Below, piece by piece: positions 1 to 6,281 of a stretch of 64,000 nt of DNA. The DNA comes from Pseudomonas sp. R-28-1W-6. Lineage in GTDB: Bacteria; Pseudomonadota; Gammaproteobacteria; Pseudomonadales; Pseudomonadaceae. The number at the start of each line of letters is the position of its first letter. Position 1 is the stretch's first letter. The stretch is taken from the NCBI RefSeq assembly GCF_009799925.1, contig NZ_WELK01000002.1, positions 496,001 through 560,000 of the forward strand. The letters are read 5' to 3'. The translations under genes and the position numbers were made by a program. The notes beneath the pieces are model-generated. The model made no database searches. It had not been told where the DNA came from and saw only the letters and a program-made list of their open reading frames with translations.

Positions 1-40
1 TCAAATAACCGGAGCCTATTTGCAATTTGCCCGGTTTTGA
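1..40 (+). CDS. pilD: PilD prepilin peptidase, C-terminal end only
   Basis: The first 40 bases hold the last codons of a gene that enters from the left. The second frame reads QITGAYLQFARF followed by TGA at 38-40, which matches from memory the C-terminus of Pseudomonas PilD, the inner-membrane peptidase and N-methylase that processes type IV prepilins and type II pseudopilins. The next gene, coaE, starts directly after this stop, as in the usual pilD-coaE-yacG order. Only about 12 residues are visible, so the call rests mainly on context. Confidence 0.75.
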   Translation, partial: QITGAYLQFARF

Positions 41-652
41 ATGAACACACCCTGGATTCTCGGCCTGACCGGCGGTATCGGCAGCGGTAAAAGCGCGGCA
101 GCCCAGCACTTCACCGACCTCGGCGTGCACCTGATCGACGCCGACCACGCCGCCCGCTGGGTCGTCGAGCCTGGCCGTCCGGCCCTGGCCCGCATCGTCG
201 AGCGCTTCGGCCCGCAGGTGCTGCAAGCCGACGGCCAACTGGATCGCGCCGCCCTGCGCCAGCTGATCTTTCAGGATCAGCAGCAGCGGCGCTGGCTGGA
301 AAGCCTGCTGCACCCGCTGATCGGCGAGGAAATCCGCAATTACCTGGCGCGCGCGGAATCGCCCTATGCGATCCTGGTTTCGCCGCTGCTGATCGAATCC
401 GGGCAGACCACCATGACCAAGCGGGTCCTGGTGGTGGATGCGCCCGAAGAGCTGCAACGGCAACGCACCATGGCCCGCGACCAGGTCTCAGCCGCCCAGG
501 TCGAGGCCATTCTCAAGGCCCAGGCGGCCCGCGATGAGCGCCTGCGCCATGCCGACGACGTACTATTGAACGATCGCGACCCGGCCTGGCTACACAGCGA
601 AGTCGAACGCCTGCACCGCTTTTACCTGACCCTGCGAGGAGGACAACCTTGA
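41..652 (+). CDS. coaE: Dephospho-CoA kinase CoaE
   Basis: Catalyses the last step of coenzyme A synthesis in the cytoplasm: ATP-dependent phosphorylation of the 3'-hydroxyl of dephospho-CoA. The 203-residue protein has the family's P-loop near its N-terminus ([11 protein letters not shown], about residues 8-18), followed by the DAD segment (about 33-35) typical of CoaE. Length is normal for the family. The ATG directly abuts the pilD stop, and the gene's own stop overlaps the yacG start, so the three genes are probably translationally coupled. The link to pilus processing is positional, not functional. Confidence 0.97.
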   Translation: MNTPWILGLTGGIGSGKSAAAQHFTDLGVHLIDADHAARWVVEPGRPALARIVERFGPQVLQADGQLDRAALRQLIFQDQQQRRWLESLLHPLIGEEIRNYLARAESPYAILVSPLLIESGQTTMTKRVLVVDAPEELQRQRTMARDQVSAAQVEAILKAQAARDERLRHADDVLLNDRDPAWLHSEVERLHRFYLTLRGGQP

Positions 653-843
653 GCAGCACCGTCGAATGCCCGACCTGCGGCGCCCCCGTCGAATGGGGCC
701 CGCAAAGCCCAAGCCGGCCCTTTTGCAGCGAGCGCTGCAAGCTGATCGATCTCGGCGCCTGGGCCACCGAAGCCCACGTGATTGCCGGCGACCCACTGGA
801 AGACGAACTGTTTTCCGGCGAGCTGCCACCCCGCGAGCATTGA
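649..843 (+). CDS. yacG: DNA gyrase inhibitor YacG, zinc-binding
   Basis: Small (64 aa) zinc protein of the YacG family, whose E. coli member binds GyrB and inhibits gyrase. Four zinc ligands are visible as CPTC near residues 7-10 and CSERC near residues 26-30, followed by the family segment IDLGAWATE. The start is a TTG at 649 that overlaps the coaE stop (650-652), suggesting translational coupling. About 180 bases without a recognised gene follow before the convergent small gene at 1021. Confidence 0.93.
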   Translation: MSSTVECPTCGAPVEWGPQSPSRPFCSERCKLIDLGAWATEAHVIAGDPLEDELFSGELPPREH

Positions 844-1020
844 GCGCCCTAGCGACTCACCCGGCCCTACGCCACGCCCAGTAACCCGACTCGGATTTGC
901 CGGGGGCGCCAGCTCGCAGAGCGCCGCGGTGCGCGCAGCGGCACCCTCCGCACCAACCACAGCAGCGCACCCAAGCCAATCACCCGTGCGAGCTGAGCGT
1001 TCGCCGAGTCAACGCAAGGC

Positions 1021-1236
1021 CTAAGGCCTCATGAAGCTATAGTCGCGCTGATCATCCAGGTTATCGGCCAGAAACTGCAGCTCGGCTGCCAGGTCGGCCG
1101 GCTGGCGCAGCCGCTGGTTGCCGGCCACCACCGCGCTGAGCAGGGCCCGCAAGGCGAGCAGAGGGTCGATACCCAGCTCCTGCGCACGCTGCAGACTGCC
1201 CTCGACCTCTCCCCGCGCCCACTCGTGTACACCCAT
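1021..1236 (-). CDS. Small hypothetical protein, last gene of a leftward operon
   Basis: A 71-residue soluble protein beginning MGVHEWARGEVEG, with a helical, leucine- and alanine-rich sequence and an acidic C-terminus. The frame is open further upstream to 1332, but the ATG at 1236 has a GGAGG seven bases before it, so this start is preferred. It lies about 100 bases behind the membrane protein gene 1339-2028 on the same strand and probably belongs to that operon. I do not recognise the family. No signal peptide, membrane segment or metal motif is visible. Confidence 0.65.
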   Translation of the reverse strand: MGVHEWARGEVEGSLQRAQELGIDPLLALRALLSAVVAGNQRLRQPADLAAELQFLADNLDDQRDYSFMRP

Positions 1237-1338
1237 GTCGCTGCCTCCACTGTTTTGCCGAGCTTGCGCTGGCGGCGTGGACGGCGGTTGATCCAGGTCA
1301 AGCCGGCAGCCTCGATCCAGCCGCTGAAGCATGCCCCA

Positions 1339-2028
1339 TCAGGAAGACGGGGGCTCGTCCTTCCACGGCGCCGACAGGTAGCGCGTGCGGTTGAAGGTTT
1401 CCAGCCAGTCCGGATAGAACACCACCAGGCCGCTGACCAGCATGCCGTTGATGAAGGCCTCGGGAAACATGATCAGCCAGAGGTAGCCGGCGAAGTCATC
1501 CAGCCACGGCGGCATCACATACAGCCCGTCGAGCCACAGCACGCCGAGCCCGGCCAGCAAGCTGAGCAGCACGGCCAGCGCCGCCGGGAAGAAGCCGCAG
1601 CAGAAGATGTAGACGAACAGGTTGCGCGGCTGCCGCCGCTCCACCAGCTGCGCACAGAGCTCGGTGACCAGCACCGGGATCGACACCAGCAGTATGCCGT
1701 TGAGCCCCAGCGCCGCCAGATCCTGACGCCCCATGGCCAGCAGCCCCAGCTGCGCCGCCAGGCCGCAGAGCACGGCCAGCGGCCAGTCCAGCAGCAGGGT
1801 GACCACGGTCATGCCGATGAAGTGGTAGGACAGGCCCGAAGCGAAATCGCGGCGCACCAGCCATAGCAGGAACAGCGCCAGCACCGTGCCGAACAGCAGG
1901 TGCTGGCGCCGCTGATCGCTGAACAGCTCGACCCAGGGCGCACGCCACAGCGCCCAGAGCAGCAGCGGCAGATAGATCAGCCAACCGCACCAGAGGCTGG
2001 TCGCCGACAGCAGCTCGGCACCGATCAA
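1339..2028 (-). CDS. Predicted polytopic membrane protein, CbiM/ECF-permease-like (COG3235 type)
   Basis: A 229-residue, very hydrophobic protein with about six or seven membrane segments. It resembles the COG3235 family often annotated as energy-coupling-factor ABC transporter permease, distantly related to CbiM cobalt/nickel carriers. A histidine in SYHFIGM lies inside a membrane segment. No ECF ATPase (CbiO-like) or CbiQ gene is adjacent, so a metal transport role is not supported by context. Its start overlaps the stop of the upstream gene by four bases (2025-2028), so the genes are co-transcribed. The C-terminus is charged and cytoplasmic-looking. Confidence 0.75.
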   Translation of the reverse strand: MIGAELLSATSLWCGWLIYLPLLLWALWRAPWVELFSDQRRQHLLFGTVLALFLLWLVRRDFASGLSYHFIGMTVVTLLLDWPLAVLCGLAAQLGLLAMGRQDLAALGLNGILLVSIPVLVTELCAQLVERRQPRNLFVYIFCCGFFPAALAVLLSLLAGLGVLWLDGLYVMPPWLDDFAGYLWLIMFPEAFINGMLVSGLVVFYPDWLETFNRTRYLSAPWKDEPPSS

Positions 2029-2492
2029 GGGGCGATCTGCTCCAGCGCGGCGGCCAACGCCGCCGCCTCGGTGAAGCTGCGCTGTGCCTGCAGGTGGCCG
2101 CCTCGCAGGTCGAGCCAGAGCACCGCCCCCGCCTCGCCCGGGTAGCGCGGCGCCACCCGTGCCTGCGAATCGAGCAGCACGCGGTAGCGGTAGTCGCGCA
2201 TCGCCGGCACCGCGAACAGGCTGGCGACCAGCCTGGGCATGCGACTGATATCGGCCAGGAAAACCGCCCGGCGCTGCTCCAGATAGCCCTTGGGCCGATC
2301 CTGCAGTGCCGTCTCGAGCAGCTTGGCCCCGGCCATGTCGCGCGCCACCAGCAACACCTGCAACTGGTCATCCAGGGTATAGGGCTGCTCGAACTGATCC
2401 AGCAGCGTCCAGGGCGCCAGTTTTTCTCCGGGCTCCAGCGCCATGGCCGGCACGGACAGCAGCCCCAGCAACAACATCAACCAGACTTTCAT
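2025..2492 (-). CDS. Periplasmic thioredoxin-fold-like protein of unknown function
   Basis: A 155-residue protein with a clear signal peptide ([18 protein letters not shown], probable cleavage after residue 18). The mature part resembles a peroxiredoxin/thioredoxin-like fold: an N-terminal [13 protein letters not shown] stretch, a central VLLVARDM strand and a C-terminal [11 protein letters not shown] strand. No CXXC or peroxidatic cysteine is visible, so redox catalysis is unlikely. The frame is open to 2678, but the ATG at 2492 gives the signal peptide and overlaps the upstream stop by four bases. It sits between a GNAT gene and a membrane protein gene in one operon. Confidence 0.75.
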   Translation of the reverse strand: MKVWLMLLLGLLSVPAMALEPGEKLAPWTLLDQFEQPYTLDDQLQVLLVARDMAGAKLLETALQDRPKGYLEQRRAVFLADISRMPRLVASLFAVPAMRDYRYRVLLDSQARVAPRYPGEAGAVLWLDLRGGHLQAQRSFTEAAALAAALEQIAP

Positions 2493-2911
2493 GCGCCACT
2501 CCTCGTGGAAAATACCTGGATATCCTCGCGCGCCGCCCAGCCTGCCTGGGCCAACCAGAAGGCCAGCGCCTGCGGGGCATCGCGCAGGACGAAGACATGG
2601 GACTTGCCGATCCCCTGCGCCGCCAGTCGCGCCAGCGCCTCGTCCAGCAGCACCCGCGCCAGGCCGCGCCCGCGCCACGGCAGATCCACCACCAGATGCT
2701 GCAGGTAACCGCGCCGGCCATCATGCCCGGCCAGCAGGCAGCCCGCCAATTGCCCATCGACCTCGGCCAGCAGGCTGTGCCCGGGGTTGCGCGCCAGATA
2801 GGCGCAGAAGGGCGCCAGCTCATCCTCCGGGCGCAGGCAGATGCCCGGCGTGCGCCGCCAGAGCGCGACGAGCTGCGGGTGGTCGGCAGGGGTGATGGAG
2901 CGGATCGGCAT
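2489..2911 (-). CDS. GNAT-family N-acetyltransferase
   Basis: A 140-residue cytoplasmic protein of the GCN5-related acetyltransferase fold. It shows [18 protein letters not shown] at the N-terminus, the [19 protein letters not shown] acetyl-CoA binding region (about residues 72-90) with the R-G-R-G-L core of motif A, and a C-terminal [11 protein letters not shown] segment. The frame is open to 2926; the ATG at 2911 fits the usual family N-terminus. It appears to be the first gene of a four-gene leftward operon. The substrate (protein or small molecule) cannot be inferred. Confidence 0.85.
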   Translation of the reverse strand: MPIRSITPADHPQLVALWRRTPGICLRPEDELAPFCAYLARNPGHSLLAEVDGQLAGCLLAGHDGRRGYLQHLVVDLPWRGRGLARVLLDEALARLAAQGIGKSHVFVLRDAPQALAFWLAQAGWAAREDIQVFSTRSGA

Positions 2912-3007
2912 AGGCTGGCCTCGCAAGCGACAAGCCAGTCTACACCGCTCAAGAGCAGGCTTCAGCGCCCCGCTGCCGCAGGACGAATTTGCGGTTATGC
3001 TGCGCCC

Positions 3008-3637
3008 ATGGACGATTCAGACTACCTGCGCCTGCTGACCCGGCAAGCCGAACAGGCCAACGACTTCCTCACCAACGCGCGCAAGTGGGAGCGCGAGCGC
3101 TGGGTCTGCCAGCGCCTGCTGCTCGGCCTGAACGTGCCCTTCCGCCACGACGAGTTCGGCTCGGCTCGCCAGGAGCCGCCGGACGTGCTGTTTCGCGAGG
3201 CCAATTTCGAGGTGTTCTTCGTCCTCGACCAGGGCCGCCGCCTGAATGACGAATGGCGCGCCGAACTGGAGCGCCGCCGCAGCGCCCTGTCCCTCAGCCA
3301 GCTGCTGCGCCGCGAGCCGCGCCCCCGGCGGATCGCCGCCAGCGAACTGCAGGGACGCCTGGCGCCGACCCTGCGCAAGAAGGCGCACAACTACCGCGAA
3401 CGCGGCATCGACCTGGGCGAGCTGGACCTGCTCGCCTACATCAACCTGAAGCGCGACATGCCCGACTTCAACAGCCACTTCCCGCCGCCCGGCGAATACC
3501 TGCGCCAGGGCTGGCGCTCGCTGTCCCTGGTCGGCCCGACCTACGCCCGCGTGCTGTTCGCCCATGCCGATGCCCCCGAGTTCCTGCGCAGCAACCTCGG
3601 TCGCACCGTGCTGTTCGACGTCGGTATCAGCCTGTGA
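3008..3637 (+). CDS. DUF1780 family protein
   Basis: A 209-residue protein that I recognise as the DUF1780 family of pseudomonads and relatives, sometimes labelled putative endonuclease. Features are the N-terminal [20 protein letters not shown] helix, the central [18 protein letters not shown] strand pair and a C-terminal region ending LFDVGISL. The PDV...FEVF arrangement recalls nuclease-like folds, but activity is not shown by the sequence. The open frame extends upstream to 2306; the ATG at 3008 is chosen because homologous sequence starts there and the divergent GNAT gene ends its 5' side at 2911. The MOSC gene overlaps its stop. Confidence 0.85.
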   Translation: MDDSDYLRLLTRQAEQANDFLTNARKWERERWVCQRLLLGLNVPFRHDEFGSARQEPPDVLFREANFEVFFVLDQGRRLNDEWRAELERRRSALSLSQLLRREPRPRRIAASELQGRLAPTLRKKAHNYRERGIDLGELDLLAYINLKRDMPDFNSHFPPPGEYLRQGWRSLSLVGPTYARVLFAHADAPEFLRSNLGRTVLFDVGISL

Positions 3638-4146
3638 GCCCGCTGCATGAACTGCTCGCCCGGGTGCCGCAACAAGGCCGGGTGCACTGGATCGGCGTGC
3701 GCCCGCAGGCCGGCGGCGCCATGCTCGAACTGGACGCGGTGGAAGCGCGCCGCGAAGCCGGCCTGACCGGCGACCACGCCCGCCCCGGACCACGCAACGC
3801 ACGCCAGGTCACGCTGATCCAGTGGGAACACCTCGCGGTGATCAATGCACTGCTCGGCCGCACGCCCGAACAGCTGATCGGCGCCGCCGACCTGCGGCGC
3901 AATATCGCCATCGCCGGGATCAACCTGTTCAGCCTGAAGAACCGCCGCTTTCGCATCGGCCAGGCCATCCTGGAAACCACCGGCTGGTGCCAGCCCTGCG
4001 CCAAGCTGGAGGCGCGCCTGGGCCCCGGCACCTTCCAGGCCATGCGCGGCCACGGCGGGATCACCGCCCGCGTGCTGCACGGCGGCATTATTCGCCTGGA
4101 TGACCCGCTGCGCGTTGAGCCGCTCGCCGACGCAGGGCTAGAATGA
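3634..4146 (+). CDS. MOSC-domain protein
   Basis: A 170-residue single-domain MOSC protein, related to the C-terminal domain of molybdenum cofactor sulfurase. Visible family features are LTGDHA near residue 48, the RQVTLIQWEHL strand, DLRRNIAIAGINL, and the conserved cysteine-containing segment TGWCQPCAKLE (about residue 120). The HGGI motif at about 148 is also typical. Translation begins at a GTG (3634) overlapping the DUF1780 stop by four bases, so the pair is coupled. Members bind molybdopterin-type sulfur compounds or detoxify hydroxylated purine analogues; which applies here is unknown. Confidence 0.9.
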   Translation: MSPLHELLARVPQQGRVHWIGVRPQAGGAMLELDAVEARREAGLTGDHARPGPRNARQVTLIQWEHLAVINALLGRTPEQLIGAADLRRNIAIAGINLFSLKNRRFRIGQAILETTGWCQPCAKLEARLGPGTFQAMRGHGGITARVLHGGIIRLDDPLRVEPLADAGLE

Positions 4147-4170
4147 GCCCACTTTCTCGCGAGGTGCGCC

Positions 4171-4344
4171 ATGTCCAGCCGCTTGAGCCCCGAAGACCAG
4201 CAGCGCGTCGATCAATACCTGAGCACGCCACAGCACCGGGTCGAGCGCCCTCCCTTTCGGGTCTGGCGCCTGCTGCTGGTCATCCTGCTCGCGGTCATCG
4301 TGCTCGGCGTACTGAGCCGCCTGCTGAGCCGTCTGGTGCTATGA
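4171..4344 (+). CDS. DUF3094 family small membrane protein
   Basis: A 57-residue protein too short for standard ORF cut-offs. It starts MSSRLSPEDQQRVDQYL, with a hydrophilic N-terminal half and one C-terminal membrane helix (about residues 33-52, LLLVILLAVIVLGVLSRLL). This matches the Pseudomonas DUF3094 family as I remember it. The ATG has GAGG seven bases upstream. It lies between the MOSC gene and ndh in the same direction. The single tail-anchor-like helix suggests an inner-membrane accessory protein; a link to the neighbouring NADH dehydrogenase is possible but only positional. Confidence 0.8.
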   Translation: MSSRLSPEDQQRVDQYLSTPQHRVERPPFRVWRLLLVILLAVIVLGVLSRLLSRLVL

Positions 4345-4407
4345 GCCGCTTAGCGCTCGCCCAGGCTGACTCCCTCCCGGATTCCCCCAGCCTTATGAGA
4401 CATCCCC

Positions 4408-5706
4408 ATGACCCATCGCATCGTGATCGTCGGCGGCGGCGCCGGCGGCCTGGAGCTTGCTACCCGCCTGGGTAGAACCCTGGGCAAGCGCGGCCAGGCC
4501 AGCATCACCCTGGTCGACGCCAACCTCACCCATATCTGGAAACCGCTGCTGCATGAGGTCGCCTCCGGCTCGCTGAACTCCTCGGAAGACGAGCTGAACT
4601 ACGTGGCCCAGGCCAAGTGGAACCACTTCCAGTTCCAGCTCGGCCGCATGAGCGGGCTGGATCGCGCTCGCCGCAGCATTCGCCTGGCCGCCACCCTGGA
4701 CGAGAACGGCGCCGAGCTGCTGGCCGCCCGCGAGCTGGGCTACGACAGCCTGGTGATTGCCGTCGGCAGCACCACCAACGACTTCGGTACCCCCGGTGCG
4801 GCCGAGCACTGCATCTTCCTCGACACCCGCGAGCAGGCCGAACGCTTCCACCGCCAGCTGCTCAGCCACTACCTGCGCGCCCACGCCGGCAAGACCGACG
4901 ACGGCCAGATCAGCGTGGCCATCGTCGGCGCTGGCGCCACCGGCGTCGAACTGGCCGCCGAACTGCACCACGCAGCCCACGAGCTGGCGGCCTACGGCCT
5001 GAACAACATCCAGCCGCAGAACATGCGCATCACCCTGATCGAAGCGGGGCCGCGCGTGCTGCCGGCGCTGCCGGAACGGATCAGCCAGCCGGTGCACCAG
5101 ACCCTGGAGAAGCTCGGGGTGACCGTGCTGACCAACAGCGCCGTCAGCCAGGTCAGCGAGCAGTCCCTGCTCGTCGCCCAGGGCATGGAAGTGCCGGCCA
5201 GCCTCAAGGTCTGGGCCGCCGGCATCCGCGCCCCGGCGTTCCTCCGGGAACTGGACGGCCTGGCGTGCAACCGCATCAACCAGCTGCTGGTGCGCCCGAG
5301 CCTGCAAACCACGCTGGACGACAACATCTTCGCCTTCGGTGACTGCGCCGCCTGCCCGCTCGGCGACGGCAGCGAACGCACCGTCCCGCCACGCGCCCAG
5401 GCCGCGCACCAGCAGGCCTCGCTGCTGGCCAAGTCGCTCAGGCTGCGCCTGGAGGGCAAGCCGCTGGCGACCTTCCACTACCAGGACTATGGCTCGCTGA
5501 TCTCGCTGTCGCGCTTCTCCGCGGTGGGCAACCTGATGGGTAACCTGATGGGCAGCGTCAAACTGGAAGGCTGGCTGGCGCGGATGTTCTACATCTCGCT
5601 CTACCGCATGCACCAGATGGCCCTGTACGGCACCTTCCGCACCCTGCTGCTGATGCTCAGCGACCGCATCGGCCGCAGCACCGAGCCACGCCTCAAGCTG
5701 CACTGA
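4408..5706 (+). CDS. ndh: Type II NADH dehydrogenase
   Basis: A 432-residue peripheral membrane flavoprotein that passes electrons from NADH to quinone without pumping protons. Two Rossmann motifs are visible: FAD-binding VGGGAGGLE near residue 8 and NAD-binding VGAGATGVELAAE near residue 172. The second FAD region FAFGDCAA lies near residue 310, and PPRAQAAHQQA near 330. The C-terminal part after residue 370 is amphipathic and contains the MGNLMGSVKLEGWLARMFY segment expected to touch the membrane. Length and motifs are complete. The gene stands after the DUF3094 gene; a hairpin at 5720-5745 and a terminator follow. Confidence 0.96.
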   Translation: MTHRIVIVGGGAGGLELATRLGRTLGKRGQASITLVDANLTHIWKPLLHEVASGSLNSSEDELNYVAQAKWNHFQFQLGRMSGLDRARRSIRLAATLDENGAELLAARELGYDSLVIAVGSTTNDFGTPGAAEHCIFLDTREQAERFHRQLLSHYLRAHAGKTDDGQISVAIVGAGATGVELAAELHHAAHELAAYGLNNIQPQNMRITLIEAGPRVLPALPERISQPVHQTLEKLGVTVLTNSAVSQVSEQSLLVAQGMEVPASLKVWAAGIRAPAFLRELDGLACNRINQLLVRPSLQTTLDDNIFAFGDCAACPLGDGSERTVPPRAQAAHQQASLLAKSLRLRLEGKPLATFHYQDYGSLISLSRFSAVGNLMGNLMGSVKLEGWLARMFYISLYRMHQMALYGTFRTLLLMLSDRIGRSTEPRLKLH

Positions 5707-5719
5707 CTACGCGCCGCGC

Positions 5720-5745
5720 GCTTGCCCCGGGCAACCCGGGCAAGC
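5720..5745. repeat. GC-rich hairpin after ndh
   Basis: Arms starting GCTTGCCC and ending GGGCAAGC form an 11 bp stem with one bulged base around a CAA loop. There is no adjacent T-run on the plus strand, so it may protect the ndh mRNA 3' end rather than terminate by itself. A second, canonical terminator hairpin follows about 30 bases later. Confidence 0.6.
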
Positions 5746-5770
5746 GCCTGCGGCACGGAAAAAAGACAAC

Positions 5771-5794
5771 AAAAAACCCGCACGGGGCGGGTTT
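5771..5794 (-). terminator. Intrinsic terminator of the tRNA operon
   Basis: An 8 bp stem (AAACCCGC at 5774-5781 and its complement at 5787-5794) is followed on the minus strand by six Ts, the right polarity to end the leftward Asn-Pro-Lys tRNA transcript. On the plus strand the T-tract is interrupted (TTTCGTGTTT), so it could also help stop ndh transcription. Confidence 0.85.
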
Positions 5795-5825
5795 CGTGTT
5801 TCCCGAGGCAAGCCCAGGAAGATGT

Positions 5826-5901
5826 TGGTGGGTCGTGTAGGATTCGAACCTACGACCAATTGGTTAAAAGCCAACTGCTCTACCAACTGAGCTAACGACC
5901 C
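5826..5901 (-). tRNA. tRNA-Lys (anticodon TTT)
   Basis: A 76-base cloverleaf on the minus strand with a 7 bp acceptor stem (GGGTCGT paired with ACGACCC), a D-arm with AGCTCAGTTGGTAGAGC, anticodon loop CTTTTAA with anticodon TTT, and TTCGAATC in the T-loop. Discriminator A and an encoded CCA end are present. Last of three tRNAs in one transcript. Confidence 0.98.
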
Positions 5902-5906
5902 TAAAA

Positions 5907-5983
5907 TGGTCGGGGTAGGGGGATTCGAACTCCCGACATCTTGCTCCCAAAGCAAGCGCGCTACCGGACTGCGCTATACCCCG
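5907..5983 (-). tRNA. tRNA-Pro (anticodon TGG)
   Basis: A 77-base tRNA on the minus strand with acceptor CGGGGTA pairing TACCCCG, anticodon stem CTTGC/GCAAG and loop TTTGGGA giving anticodon TGG, a GTTCGAATC T-loop, and encoded ACCA. Only five bases separate it from tRNA-Lys, so the two are processed from one precursor. Confidence 0.98.
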
Positions 5984-5993
5984 ATAAGAAAGT

Positions 5994-6069
5994 TGGCTCC
6001 GCGACCTGGACTCGAACCAGGGACCCAATGATTAACAGTCATTTGCTCTACCGACTGAGCTATCGCGGA
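5994..6069 (-). tRNA. tRNA-Asn (anticodon GTT)
   Basis: A 76-base tRNA on the minus strand with acceptor TCCGCGA pairing TCGCGGA, anticodon loop CTGTTAA (anticodon GTT), GTTCGAGTC T-loop, discriminator G and encoded CCA. It is the promoter-proximal gene of the Asn-Pro-Lys cluster. Confidence 0.98.
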
Positions 6070-6134
6070 ACGTATCACCTTCCAGCTCATTAACAGGCTT
6101 CGGCGTTCACCGCTTCCCGCATCTGAGGCGCGCC

Positions 6135-6162
6135 ATTTTACGTTTTAACGCGCCCCTGTCAA
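6135..6162 (-). promoter_or_regulatory. Sigma-70 promoter of the tRNA Asn-Pro-Lys operon
   Basis: On the minus strand, a perfect -35 TTGACA (6157-6162) and a -10 TAAAAT (6135-6140) are separated by 16 bases. The sequence right after the -10 is GGCGCGCC, a GC-rich discriminator of the kind found at stable-RNA promoters under stringent control. Its distance from tRNA-Asn leaves a leader of roughly 60 bases. Confidence 0.85.
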
Positions 6163-6281
6163 GCCTTGAAATCACTTTCTTAACAACGCCTTGCGCGCCG
6201 ACTTCCGGCTACTATGTGTCTACCACATGCACGACATCACAGCAGGATGCGCGGACCGGCAAGGCCCGCACAGGAAAGCCC

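Noticed and set aside
782..1024. An 80-codon plus-strand frame after yacG.
   Set aside because: It overlaps yacG out of frame and has a low-complexity Ser/Ala/Pro composition; nothing supports translation.
5826..6069. tRNA cluster as an integration site for a genomic island.
   Set aside because: No integrase gene, no repeated tRNA 3' end and no foreign-looking DNA lie on either side.
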